A DNA stretch of 64,000 nucleotides from Kitasatospora fiedleri (GCF_948472415.1 NZ_OX419519.1:868001-932000); one strand, 5' to 3'. Shown: positions 10,785-18,936, numbered from the stretch's first letter. Program-made: numbers and translations. The notes: generated from the letters alone by a model not told the origin.

Positions 10785-12125
10785 TCAGCCGATGCCCTGG
10801 CGGTCGGGGGTCAGTGCGAAGGCGCGGTTGTCGGCGTCGCGGACGGCTTCGGCGACGGCGCGTTCGAGGAGGGCGCGCTGGAGCAGCAGCGGGGCGCGGC
10901 GGGGTTCGGGGGTGATCCGCAGCAGGTCGTCGAGGGCGGCGGCCAGGCGGCGGGTGACCTGGGGCTGGCCGGCGCCGCAGCCGCGGATCTCGGTGAACGC
11001 CAGGTCGACGGTGGCCTCCCAGCCGGGCACCGGTTGGACCAGCCGCACCGCGCCGTCCCGGTCGCGGTGGCGCAGCTCGCCGAGGTGGACCGGGGCCAGC
11101 ACGGCGAGCAGCTGGTGGATCCGGTCGACGGCCTGGACGGCGGTGGTGGGGTCGTTGACGGCCGGGGAGAGCGCCCGGATGGCGATGTCGACGAGCTGGC
11201 GGAAGCCGAAGCTGAGGTCCTGGTGCATGGTCCGGTCGACGCCGACGTTCAGCGCGGTGGTGATCCGGCGCGGCCGGGGCGGGGTGCCGCCGACCACCAC
11301 CACGGTGGGGGTGCCGGGGGCGATGAAGTCGCCGATCCGGGGCACCTGGTGCAGCACCGTGCCGTGCCGCCGGGCGACCCGGATCAGCCGGCGGATGTTG
11401 ACGTCCCGCAGGACGCCGCCGCGTCCCTCGTGCAGCAGGGTCGGTCCCTCGTGCAGCGGGGTCGGTCCCTCGGCGGCCCCGCCGGGCGCCGGTCCGGCGG
11501 CCGGGGCCAGCCAGCGGTAGTCCTGGAGCACCCGCAGCGACTCGCCGGTGACCCGGTCGATCACGTGCGGCACCCGCAGCAGGCGCAGCGTCGCCTGCAC
11601 GTACAGCACGAACAGCGCCAGGCTGAGCATCACCAGGGCGAGCGCGACCACGGTGGAGACGATCGGGACGGACACCGCGCGGGCCGGGTCGGTGGTGTCG
11701 TCGTAGCCGAGCTGGACGAGCAGCGTGTAGACGAAGGTGGCCAGGCAGGTGGCGAAGGTCGCCTTGATCAGGCGGCTGCGCACGTACAGCCGCAGCACCC
11801 GGGGGCTGAACTGGCTGGCGGCCATCTGGAGCGAGACCAGCGAGATCGAGAACACCACGCCGATGAAGGTCAGCATCGCGGAGCTGACGGTGGAGACCAC
11901 GCTCTTGGCGGCCGAGCCGAACGAGAGCAGGGTGTCGGCGGCCTGCTCGGCCGCGGCCTCGGCGAAGATCTCCCGGTCCAGCAGGTCGGTCAGCCCGGCC
12001 AGCAGCACCGCGCCGAGACAGGTCAGCAGCGGGGCGAACCAGAACGCCTCGCGCAGGTGCTCCCGCAGCGGCGACAGCGCCCGGTACCGCGGCCGCCGCC
12101 CCTTCCCGCCGTGCTGCTCGCTCAT
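10785..12125 (-). CDS. DUF2254 family membrane protein
   Basis: 446 aa. Four hydrophobic helices lie in the N-terminal half (about 30-48, 78-103, 120-140, 150-178), followed by a soluble C-terminal region, matching the DUF2254 layout. The family has no settled function. Residues about 218-232 contain a short repeat (LHEGPTPLHEGPTLLHEG) encoded by a near-exact tandem repeat at about 11430-11470. Start ATG at 12125. The 261 bp upstream show no other gene, only G-rich runs, up to the start of the small gene at 12387. Confidence 0.85.
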   Translation of the reverse strand: MSEQHGGKGRRPRYRALSPLREHLREAFWFAPLLTCLGAVLLAGLTDLLDREIFAEAAAEQAADTLLSFGSAAKSVVSTVSSAMLTFIGVVFSISLVSLQMAASQFSPRVLRLYVRSRLIKATFATCLATFVYTLLVQLGYDDTTDPARAVSVPIVSTVVALALVMLSLALFVLYVQATLRLLRVPHVIDRVTGESLRVLQDYRWLAPAAGPAPGGAAEGPTPLHEGPTLLHEGRGGVLRDVNIRRLIRVARRHGTVLHQVPRIGDFIAPGTPTVVVVGGTPPRPRRITTALNVGVDRTMHQDLSFGFRQLVDIAIRALSPAVNDPTTAVQAVDRIHQLLAVLAPVHLGELRHRDRDGAVRLVQPVPGWEATVDLAFTEIRGCGAGQPQVTRRLAAALDDLLRITPEPRRAPLLLQRALLERAVAEAVRDADNRAFALTPDRQGIG

Positions 12126-12386
12126 CGGGCCAGGCTAGTCGCGGGGCGCGGCGGCGGGCGGGAAGGACGCGGCCGGGCGGGCGGCGGGGCGCGGGCGGCG
12201 GCGGGGCGGACTGCGGTGGCAGAGTGTGGACGGCGGCGGTGGGGCGCGAGCGTCGGTGGGCGGGCGCGCGGGGGTGGGGCGAGCGCCGCCGGTTGGGTGC
12301 GGTGAGGGGTGCGGCGGTCCGGGGGCGGGTAGGTCGCCCTCCTACGGGCGGCGGTCGGCCGTCCGGCCGCGGCGAGAGGAGCGGGT

Positions 12387-12683
12387 GTGGACGCCGGAGT
12401 GCAGAGGGCCGTCACCGGGCTGGAGGAGTCGCGGACCAAGCTCCGCGAGGAGGCGGTCGTCCCGCTGCGGGTGCGCCGCGAGGCCGTTCCGGCGGCGGAC
12501 GAGCACCTGCTGCTGGGGGCGATCGCCCACCTGATGGAGTCCCTGCAGGAGCTGACCGACGTCACCGGCGACCGCCGCACCACCCCCGACGCCGGGCTGG
12601 CCCTGACCACCGCGGCCGGTCGGCTGGCCGGTGCCGCCGAGCTGCTGCGGGCGGCCGAGCAGCGGGCCCGGAAGAACGCCTGA
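12387..12683 (+). CDS. Small hypothetical protein, 98 aa
   Basis: Not recognised. GTG start with GAGAGGA about 7 nt upstream. Sequence is Ala/Glu/Arg/Leu-rich and predicted all-helical, with no signal or membrane segment and a basic tail ending RARKNA. Codon bias is normal for the genome. It stands alone, convergent with the SDR gene 14 nt away. Confidence 0.6.
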   Translation: MDAGVQRAVTGLEESRTKLREEAVVPLRVRREAVPAADEHLLLGAIAHLMESLQELTDVTGDRRTTPDAGLALTTAAGRLAGAAELLRAAEQRARKNA

Positions 12684-12697
12684 TCCGCTCCGGGCGC

Positions 12698-13410
12698 TCA
12701 ACGGGTGGTGTGGGCACCGCCGTTGACGTGCAGGGTCTGCCCGGTGAGGTGGCGGGCGCCCGGCGAGGCGAGGAAGTGCGCGGTGGCGGCGACGTCCTCG
12801 ACCGTGCCGGGGCGCTTGTCGTGGGTCTCCTCGATCAGGGCGCGGCGGCGCTCCTCGGCGAGGGCCCCGCCGAAGAAGCCGGTGCCCTCGACGTAGCCCG
12901 CCGCGATGACGTTGCAGCTGACCCCGCGGGGCGCCAGCTCGGCCGAGAGCGAGGCGTTCCAGGCGGCGAGGGCGGCCTTCGCGGCCCCGTACGCGCCGCC
13001 GCGCCGCTCCGCGCCGATCGAGCCCAGGCTGATCACCGTCCCGCCGGGTGCGAGCAGGGCGCGCACGGCCTCGGTGGTGAGGACGGCGCCGAGCAGGTTC
13101 TGCGCGAGGTTGGCCTGCCAGGCGGCGAGCACGTCGCCGAGCGGCGTCCCGGTGGCGGGGGCGGCGGGCAGCCCGCCCGCCGCGTTGACCAGCACGTCCA
13201 GCGTCCGGAACCGTCCGGCGAGCGCGGCCGTCGCCACCGGTCGGTCGCGTCGCACACCACCCCGTGCGCACCGAGCTCCGCGGCGACCCGCCGCACCGCC
13301 TCCGCCCGCCGCCCGGTCAGGTGCACCTCGTCCCCGTCGGCGACGAACCGGGCCGCGACGGCCCGACCGATCCCGCTGGTTCCCCCGGTGACGAGCACGG
13401 TACGGGTCAC
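12698..13410 (-). CDS. SDR family oxidoreductase (frame broken once)
   Basis: Classical short-chain dehydrogenase of about 238 aa. The N-terminal Rossmann motif TGGTSGIGR lies in the frame starting at GTG 13410 (AGGAGG upstream). NAAGG, the active-site YGAAK and the C-terminal TGQTLHVNGG lie in a second frame. The join needs one extra base at about 13240-13246, between DATD and PVATAAL. It probably uses NADPH and resembles FabG-like 3-oxoacyl reductases; substrate unknown. It is divergent from a MarR regulator with a palindromic operator between them, so it is likely repressed by that protein. Confidence 0.85.
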
Positions 13411-13438
13411 TGCTTCCTCCTGCGGCCGCGACTGCTAC

Positions 13439-13452
13439 GTTTAGCGCTAAAC
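13439..13452. promoter_or_regulatory. Palindromic operator GTTTAGC/GCTAAAC, MarR type
   Basis: A perfect 14-bp palindrome, AT-rich against a very GC-rich background, in the 72-bp gap between the divergent SDR and MarR genes. The TTTAGCGCTAAA form resembles operators of actinomycete MarR proteins. Control of both genes is inferred. Confidence 0.75.
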
Positions 13453-13482
13453 ATAGCCCAGGGACAGCAGGAGGCAACCCCC

Positions 13483-14103
13483 ATGGCCGAGCCATCGGAC
13501 CCGCCGGACGGCTCCACGGACGGCCGCAACGCGCCGGACGGCGCGCCGGACGGGCCTGGGTCGGAGGCGCTGGGGGACCGCTCGGCGGCGGCGATCGCGG
13601 CGGCGTGGCAGCGGGAACGACCGGGCACGCCCACCGACTCGATCGAGATCGTCACCCCGATCTGGCGGCTGGCCAAACTCTTCGCGGACGACCGCAACCG
13701 GGTGCTGCGAGCCGCCGGGATCGACGCGGCCACGCTCGACCTGCTGGCGGTGCTGCGCCGCTCCGGCGCGCCGTACGAACTGACGACCCGCGAGCTGACC
13801 CGGCGAACGCTGGTCACGGCGGGGGCGATCTCCCAACGGGTGGCCCGGGCGGAACGGGAGGGCCTGGTGCGCCGCTCCCCCGACCCGGCGGGCGGCCGGG
13901 CGGTGCTGGTCGCCCTGACGCCGGACGGACACGCCCTGATCGAACGCTCGGTGGACGCCGTACTGGGCCGCGAGGCGGACCTGGTCACCGGCCTCTCCCC
14001 CGCCGAACGCCACCACCTCGCCACCCTGCTCGACCGCCTGCTCACCGACCTGCACGAACGGATCGGGCCTACCGACCAGACCGCGCCGCCGCAGACGAAG
14101 TGA
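13483..14103 (+). CDS. MarR family transcriptional regulator
   Basis: 206 aa. Winged-helix region about residues 75-150: the ELTRRTLVTAGAISQRVARAEREGLV recognition segment followed by the wing RSPDPAGGRAVLVALT. The N-terminal 40 residues are Asp/Pro/Gly-rich and look disordered. The ATG at 13483 is chosen over upstream in-frame starts because it has GGAGG about 10 nt before it and clears the operator. It likely represses itself and the divergent SDR gene. The last 43 nt of the gene are repeated three times downstream. Confidence 0.9.
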   Translation: MAEPSDPPDGSTDGRNAPDGAPDGPGSEALGDRSAAAIAAAWQRERPGTPTDSIEIVTPIWRLAKLFADDRNRVLRAAGIDAATLDLLAVLRRSGAPYELTTRELTRRTLVTAGAISQRVARAEREGLVRRSPDPAGGRAVLVALTPDGHALIERSVDAVLGREADLVTGLSPAERHHLATLLDRLLTDLHERIGPTDQTAPPQTK

Positions 14104-14413
14104 CGGCTTAGCGGCACGGCAGCTCGACGGCCCGACGACCTGCCGGCACGGCGGCACAGCGGCACGGCGGCACGGCGGGCCCGATCGAGCCCGGCGACCA
14201 GACCGCACCGCCGCAGGTGAAGTGACCGCCCGACCACCCGGCCACCTGTCGAACCGACGGCCCAGCGGCCCGACGACCCGGCAACCTGGCAACCCGGCGG
14301 GCCCGATCAAGTCCACCGACCAGACCGCACCGCCGCAGGCGAAGTATCGGCCTGACCACCCGGCGGGCCCGATCGAGCCCACCGGCCAGACCGCACCGCC
14401 GCAGGTGAAGTGA
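14061..14413 (+). repeat. Four dispersed 43-bp direct repeats derived from the 3' end of the MarR gene
   Basis: Copies at 14061-14103 (the MarR 3' end with stop), 14183-14225, 14305-14347 and 14371-14413. Copies 2-4 are each preceded by a CGGCGGGCCC-like sequence. Start-to-start spacings are 122, 122 and 66 bp. Three copies keep the GAAGTGA end, including a stop codon; copy 3 reads GAAGTAT. The 492 bp from 14104 to 14595 contain no gene, only these repeats and GC-rich inverted sequence. Confidence 0.85.
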
Positions 14414-14595
14414 CCGCCCGATCACCCGGCGGCCCGTCCAACCAGCGGCCCGAAGACCCGGCGACTCGAGGACCCGGCGACCCGACGGCTCGATCCGTCG
14501 GCCCGGGACGCCCGGCCCCGGGCCCGGCGGGCGGGGGCTCGTCGGCGGGCCCGGGCCGGGCGGCTTCCTGTCGGCCGGCGGTGGGGCCGGCGGGG

Positions 14596-15084
14596 TCAGG
14601 GGCCGACCGGGAGCAGGGTGCCGTGGGTGAGGCGGAGCAGTTCTTCGGTGGTGGTGGGGAACACCGTGTGCGGGGTGCCGGCGGCGGCCCAGACCCGGGG
14701 TAGTCGGTGAGGGCCTGATCGACCACGGTCGGCAGCGGGCGGGGGTGGCCGGTCGGGGCGACGCCGCCGATGGGCTGGCCGGTGGCCTCCCGGACCTGCT
14801 CGGGGTGGCCCGGTGGAGCGGGCCGCGGCCCAGCGGGCGGCGAGGGCGGCGGTGTCGACGCGATGGCGGCCACTGGTGAGGACGAGCACGGGCTCGCCGT
14901 CGGAGACGAAGACCAGGCTGTTGGCGATCGCGCCGACCTCGCAGCCGAGCGCGGCGGCGGCCTCGGCGGCGGTGCGGGCGGAGTCGGCGAGGCGGCGGAC
15001 CGTCCCGGGGAGGCCGGCGGCGGCGAGGGCGTCCGCGACCAGGGCGCTGCGGGTCGGGAGGGCGGAGGGTGCTGCTGGTTCCAC
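14596..15084 (-). CDS. YbaK/EbsC (ProX-like) aminoacyl-tRNA deacylase (two compensating frame breaks)
   Basis: About 163 aa, normal for this family of trans-editing domains that hydrolyse mischarged tRNAs. The N-terminal part (LGCEVGAIANSLVF, VLVLTSGRHRVD) and the C-terminal part (WAAAGTPHTVFPTT) are in one frame, while the centre (ATGQPIGGVAPTGHP, PTVVDQAL) is in another. Breaks at about 14808-14815 (one extra G) and 14697-14701 (one missing C) cancel out, which argues strongly for sequence error. The GTG at 15084 is preferred because GAGGAG lies 5 nt upstream. Divergent from the XRE-cupin gene with a shared operator. Confidence 0.85.
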   Translation of the reverse strand: MEPAAPSALPTRSALVADALAAAGLPGTVRRLADSARTAAEAAAALGCEVGAIANSLVFVSDGEPVLVLTSGRHRVDTAALAARWAAARSTGPPRAGPGGHRPAHRRRRPDRPPPPAADRGRSGPHRLPRVWAAAGTPHTVFPTTTEELLRLTHGTLLPVGP

Positions 15085-15105
15085 GGTGGCTCCTCGGGGC
15101 ATTCG

Positions 15106-15139
15106 CGTTCCACATACGGAACGTTCCGTGTGTGGAACG
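15106..15139. promoter_or_regulatory. 34-bp operator palindrome between ybaK-like and XRE-cupin genes
   Basis: Arms 15106-15122 and 15123-15139 match at 16 of 17 positions, centred on GGAACGTTCC with outer CGTTCCACA/TGTGGAACG. It ends 9 nt before the XRE start codon, so bound protein would block transcription in both directions. The adjacent XRE-cupin protein is the natural candidate. Confidence 0.8.
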
Positions 15140-15148
15140 ATAGACCGC

Positions 15149-15736
15149 ATGCGAGCAACGGATCAACCGGCTTCGGCGAGCGCCGACCTCTCGGCGCGGA
15201 TCGGCCTGCGGCTGCGCGAACTGCGCACCGCCCGCGGGCTCTCCCTCTCGGAGCTGGCCCGCCGTGCGGGCCTCGGCAAGGCCACCCTCTCGGGACTGGA
15301 GGCGGGCACCCGCAACCCGACCCTGGAGACCCTGTACGCGCTGACCACCGCGCTCGGCCTGCCGCTGAGCGCCGCCTTGCAGGCGCCCGAGCAGGCCGCC
15401 CGGGAGGCCGCGACCGGGCGGGCGCTGAACGCCGAGGTGTCCGGGCGGGTGCTGGACGCCGTGCTGCTGGAGCGGTTCGAGGACGCGGCGGCGGTCTCGG
15501 AGACGTACCGAATCCGAATCCGGCCGGGCGGGGTGCGCCGTTCGGCCCCGCACCCGCCGGGCACGGTGGAGCACCTGGTGGTGCTGACCGGCACCGCGCT
15601 GGTCGGCACCGAGGCGTCACCCGCCACGGTCGTCCCCGGCGGGCACCACAGCTGGGCGGCGGACGTCCCGCACCGCTACGAGGCGGTGGCGCAGGAGGTC
15701 GAGGCGGTGCTGGTGGTGCGCCACCCGCACGGCTGA
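15149..15736 (+). CDS. XRE-family regulator with C-terminal cupin
   Basis: 195 aa. HTH_3 domain at about residues 18-75 (LRELRTARGLSLSELARRAG, then LEAGTRNPTLETLYALTTAL). C-terminal RmlC-like cupin at about 100-190 (HPPGTVEHLVVL, VPGGHHSWAADVPHRYEA). These proteins usually sense a small ligand in the cupin and repress a neighbouring gene. No clear ribosome binding site precedes the ATG; a leaderless message is possible. It probably controls itself and the ybaK-like gene. Confidence 0.9.
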   Translation: MRATDQPASASADLSARIGLRLRELRTARGLSLSELARRAGLGKATLSGLEAGTRNPTLETLYALTTALGLPLSAALQAPEQAAREAATGRALNAEVSGRVLDAVLLERFEDAAAVSETYRIRIRPGGVRRSAPHPPGTVEHLVVLTGTALVGTEASPATVVPGGHHSWAADVPHRYEAVAQEVEAVLVVRHPHG

Positions 15737-15788
15737 GGCCACCCGGCCCCCGCCGAACCGGCCCCACGGCCCCACGGCCCGGGCGGCC

Positions 15789-16430
15789 TCAGCCCTGGAG
15801 CAGCAGCGTCCCCTGCGGGAAGCGTTCGCCGGGGGCGGGGGCGCGCAGGGTGCGGGCGGTCTCGGTGAAGCCGGCCGCGCGGAAGAGCCCGGCGAGGGTG
15901 TCGATCGGCCAGCGGTGGGCGGTGGTGACCTTGTGGTCGAAGGGGACGGGGCGGTCGGTGTCGCCGAGTTCGGGGTCGGCGGCGAAGAAGCCGGTGAGCA
16001 GCAGCCCGCCGGGGGCCAGGACGCGGCGCAACTCGGCCAGTACGGAGGGGAGTTCGGCGGGCGGGAGGTGGATCAGCGAGTAGCGGGCGAGGATCGCGCC
16101 GAGACCGGCGTCCGCCAGCGGGAGCGCCGTCAGCGAGCCCCGCACGAACGGCCGGGCCGGGTGGGCGAGTCGGGCCTGTCGCAGCATCCCGGCCGAGAGG
16201 TCCAGGCCGAAGGCGCGGACGCCGAACCCGGCGAGCAGTTCGGTCGCCTCTCCCGGCCCGCAGCCGAGGTCGCCCACCGGCAGTCCGCGCCCCGCCACCG
16301 CGGGTGCCGCGACCAGCCGCCGGATCGCCGCCAACTCGTCCTCCCGGCCGCCGAGTTCACCCCGGAACAGGTGGGCGTACAGCTCCGCCACCCCGTCGTA
16401 CGCCTGCCCGACCCCACCGGTCGCCGTCAT
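15789..16430 (-). CDS. Class I SAM-dependent methyltransferase
   Basis: 213 aa with motif I GDLGCGPGEA (about residues 53-62), acidic motif II GLDLSAGML, and post-I motifs LARYSLIHLPP and LRRVLAPGGLLLTGFF. It is a Methyltransf_11/25-type small-molecule methyltransferase; the substrate is not evident. Start ATG 16430. Convergent with the XRE-cupin gene, 52 bp apart, so it is an independent unit. Confidence 0.88.
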   Translation of the reverse strand: MTATGGVGQAYDGVAELYAHLFRGELGGREDELAAIRRLVAAPAVAGRGLPVGDLGCGPGEATELLAGFGVRAFGLDLSAGMLRQARLAHPARPFVRGSLTALPLADAGLGAILARYSLIHLPPAELPSVLAELRRVLAPGGLLLTGFFAADPELGDTDRPVPFDHKVTTAHRWPIDTLAGLFRAAGFTETARTLRAPAPGERFPQGTLLLQG

Positions 16431-16562
16431 CGCCGCGTCCTTCCGCCGCCCCCGGTCTTCCCGTGGCGGCGCTCAGCCTAGCGGCGGGCGTCAGGCGGTC
16501 GCGGCCGGTCGCGGCCGGTCTCGGCCGGTCGCGGGGCGGTCGCGGGGCGGTTGGAAAACGGG

Positions 16563-16593
16563 TTGCGGGGGCTCGGGGCGAGGTGCCTAGACT
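16563..16593 (+). promoter_or_regulatory. Candidate promoter TTGCGG-N19-TAGACT
   Basis: TTGCGG at 16563-16568 and TAGACT at 16588-16593. Transcription would start at about 16600 and give a leader of about 200 nt before the PheRS-like gene. Confidence 0.4.
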
Positions 16594-16599
16594 CCAGGT

Positions 16600-16806
16600 A
16601 TGGCCGTCGTCGCGCTCTGCCGCCGATTTACCGGCCCCCCGGCTCCCGATGGGTGCCGCAGGGGGCGGGTTCCGTCGCGCCGGTAGCGAGAGAGGCAGTG
16701 CTCCGGCGGAGCGGGTCGGCCCCCGGTGGCGGGTCGTGCCCAGGGGCCGGGGGGTGTGGTGTTACCCCTCGTCGTCCCGTCCGTCCGCCCAGTCCCGGAG
16801 GCCGCC
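16600..16806 (+). promoter_or_regulatory. Long structured 5' leader, T-box-like
   Basis: About 207 nt without an ORF between the candidate promoter and the PheRS-like gene. Features in order: a stem closed by TACCGG (16630s) and CCGGTA (about 16678-16684) enclosing a distal GGC-CCC/GGG-GCC hairpin and a strand carrying TTC; then GAGAGAGGC, as follows stem I in T-box leaders; a GGCCCC/GGGGCC hairpin; then TGGT within GTGTGGTGTTACC, able to pair with ACCA of an uncharged tRNA; then TCGTCGTCCC like the conserved 3' flank of the T-box. TTC would be a phenylalanine specifier. The match to the consensus TGGNACC is imperfect, so this is a hypothesis. Confidence 0.4.
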
Positions 16807-18051
16807 ATGTCCACCGACCCTGCCCGCAACACCGCCCCCATCGCCGTCCGCCACCTCTCCGCGGAGCAACTCGCCCGCGACCTCGCCGTCCGCGACCTGA
16901 CCGACCCGGCCGCCGGGCCGCACGCCCTGCAACTGCTCGTCGACCGCGCGGCGGAGGCGCTGGCCGGGCGCTGGGGCTGCGCGGTGCGGGTGCACCGGGG
17001 CGAGCGGACGGTGACCGTCGCCGACAACTACGACCACCTCAACTACCGCGCGGACGACGTCACCCGGGACGCCCGCTACACCCGGTACGTCGACGACCGG
17101 CGGATGCTGCGCAGCCACTCCAGCGCGCTGGTCCCGGGCGCGCTGCGGGCGCTCGCCGCGCAGGAGGCGGCCGGGGAGGCGCCGGACGCGGTGCTGCTGG
17201 TCTGCCCGGGCCTGGTGTACCGGCGCGACAGCATCGACCGGCTGCACAGCGGCACCCCGCACCAGCTGGACCTGTGGTACCTGACCCGCCGGCCGGTCCC
17301 GGCCGGTCCGGCGGACCTGGCGGAGATGATCGCCGTGCTCGCGGACGCGCTGCTGCCGGGTACGGAGTACCGCACCGAGGAGCGGGTCCACCCGTACACC
17401 CTGGCGGGACGCCAACTGGACGTCGCGGCGGGCGGCGGCGGGCAGGGCGGCGGCGCGGAGGACAGCGCCTGGGTGGAGGTCGCCGAGTGCGGGCTCGCCC
17501 ATCCGCGGGTGCTGGCCGGGGCCGGGCTGGGGCCGCGGTGGAGCGGGCTGGCGCTCGGGATGGGCCTGGACCGGGTGCTGATGCTGCGCAAGGGCGTTCC
17601 GGACATCCGCCTGCTGCGCTCGGCCGATCCGGCCGTCGCCGCCCAGCTCACCGATCTCGCGCCGTACCGGCCGGTCTCCGCGCTGCCCGCGATCCGCCGC
17701 GACCTGTCCGTCGCGGTGGACGGGGCCGACCTCGCCGAGGACCTCGGCGACCGGGTCCGGGACGCCCTCGGCCCGGACGCGGACCGGGTGGAGACGGTCG
17801 AGATCCTCTCCGCCACCCCGTGCCGTGCCCTCCCCCCGCAGGCCCTGGCCCGGCTGGGCGCACGCCCGGACCAGCAGAACCTGCTGCTCAAGGTCGTCCT
17901 GCGGGACCTGCGCCGCACCCTCACCGACGCGGACGCCAACGCGCTGCGCGACCGCGTCTACGCCGCCCTGCACCAGGGCGCCGTCCACCAGTGGGCCGCC
18001 CGCCCGGCGGGACCGTCCGCGCCGGAGGGACCGTCCGCGCCGGAGCGATGA
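16807..18051 (+). CDS. Stand-alone PheRS-alpha-like protein with FDX-ACB domain
   Basis: 414 aa. A class II synthetase core resembles PheS: motif 2-like LVYRRDSIDRLHSGTPHQLD at about residues 138-157 and motif 3-like GMGLDRVLMLRKGVPDIR at about 250-268. An FDX-ACB (PheT C-terminal, ferredoxin-fold anticodon-binding) domain follows at about 285-400. This is the layout of the monomeric mitochondrial PheRS, not the bacterial PheS/PheT heterotetramer. The FHQxEG signature is replaced by PHQLDLW, so activity may differ. It could be a back-up synthetase, an amino-acid-activating enzyme of secondary metabolism, or an editing factor. ATG with GGAGG about 6 nt upstream. A Gly-rich loop (about 219-227) is inserted in the core. 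Confidence 0.85.
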   Translation: MSTDPARNTAPIAVRHLSAEQLARDLAVRDLTDPAAGPHALQLLVDRAAEALAGRWGCAVRVHRGERTVTVADNYDHLNYRADDVTRDARYTRYVDDRRMLRSHSSALVPGALRALAAQEAAGEAPDAVLLVCPGLVYRRDSIDRLHSGTPHQLDLWYLTRRPVPAGPADLAEMIAVLADALLPGTEYRTEERVHPYTLAGRQLDVAAGGGGQGGGAEDSAWVEVAECGLAHPRVLAGAGLGPRWSGLALGMGLDRVLMLRKGVPDIRLLRSADPAVAAQLTDLAPYRPVSALPAIRRDLSVAVDGADLAEDLGDRVRDALGPDADRVETVEILSATPCRALPPQALARLGARPDQQNLLLKVVLRDLRRTLTDADANALRDRVYAALHQGAVHQWAARPAGPSAPEGPSAPER

Positions 18052-18198
18052 TCGGATCATCGTCCCGCAGGCGCTGAGCTGCCCGGACGTGCGCGCACGC
18101 GGGCTCGCTTGAGCCGGACGCGCGGCGGGAATCCAGCCGTTGACCGCACCTGCCGGCGGCGGCCCGCGCCGTCGCCGGACGCACCGAGGAGGGGAACC

Positions 18199-18300
18199 GT
18201 GGCACCGCAGAAAGCTCCGTCCGGGAAGCCGACCGGCATGGGCGGCGCGCCCCCGCCCCCGCCCGGTCCGGCCAACCCCCCTCCCCCGCACGGGAAGTGA
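18199..18300 (+). CDS. 33-aa Pro/Gly-rich small protein
   Basis: GTG start with a near-ideal GAGGAGGGG four nt upstream. The product is basic at the N-terminus (MAPQKAPSGK) and then dominated by proline and glycine with two poly-Pro runs, ending HGK. No signal peptide or Cys. Its 3' end and stop are built into the downstream terminator. Function unknown; expression is supported mainly by the ribosome binding site. Confidence 0.5.
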   Translation: MAPQKAPSGKPTGMGGAPPPPPGPANPPPPHGK

Positions 18301-18323
18301 CCGGACGAACGGTCACTTCCCGT
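18290..18323. terminator. Bidirectional terminator overlapping both stop codons
   Basis: Arms 18290-18303 and 18310-18323 are perfect 14-bp complements around a 6-nt loop. The stop codons of the small gene (+) and the GNAT gene (-) lie inside the two arms. Confidence 0.85.
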
Positions 18324-18936
18324 AGCGGGCGACGCGCTCCCGGAGGGCGGCCCCGGCCTGCGGCCACTCCTCGTCGGTGATCGAGAACATCGCCGCGTCC
18401 CGCAGCCGGCCGCCCTCCCCCGGGGCCCAGGAGCGCGACCAGTTGCGCAGGACGCCCTCGAAGCGGGCGCCGACGGCGGCGATCGCGGCGCGGGAGCGCT
18501 CGTTGCGGGCGTCGGTCTTGAGGTCGACCCGGCGGACGTTCCACTCCTCGAAGGCGTGCCGGAACAGCAGCAGCTTGGACTCGGCGTTGACGCCGGTGCC
18601 CTGCGCGGAGGCGGCGAGCCAGGTGAAGCCGATCTCGACGGCGTACAGGACGCCGGTGTCGGGCAGGGTGCGCGGGTCCAGGAAGGCGGTCGCGCCGACG
18701 GCCCGGCCGGTGGCCGTGGAGATCTGCGCGTACGGGGCGACCAGCCCGGTGTCGGCCCGGCCGCGCTGGGTCTCGACGTACCCGGCGACCTCGTCGGCGC
18801 GCGGCACCCAGGTGAAGCCGTAGCTGTCCCGGCCCTCCTCCGCCGCCCGCGCCAACTCCGCGGCGTGCCGCTGCTCCAGCGGCTCCAGCCGCACCAGCCG
18901 CCCCTCCAGCACCGGGCCCTGCAGTCGGTACGCCAT
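18313..18936 (-). CDS. GNAT N-acetyltransferase, RimJ/RimL type
   Basis: 207 aa, usual length. Typical Acetyltransf_3 elements: opening [44 protein letters not shown] (acetyl-CoA loop region, about residues 100-130) and [32 protein letters not shown]. Acceptor unknown (protein N-terminus or small amine). Start ATG 18936. The 184 bp upstream before the Clp-N gene end contain nothing recognisable. Confidence 0.88.
   Translation of the reverse strand: MAYRLQGPVLEGRLVRLEPLEQRHAAELARAAEEGRDSYGFTWVPRADEVAGYVETQRGRADTGLVAPYAQISTATGRAVGATAFLDPRTLPDTGVLYAVEIGFTWLAASAQGTGVNAESKLLLFRHAFEEWNVRRVDLKTDARNERSRAAIAAVGARFEGVLRNWSRSWAPGEGGRLRDAAMFSITDEEWPQAGAALRERVARYGK

Noticed and set aside
14061..14413. 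Direct repeats considered as a CRISPR array
   Set aside because: Spacings are 122, 122 and 66 bp, the first copy is coding sequence, repeats are not palindromic, and no cas gene is present.
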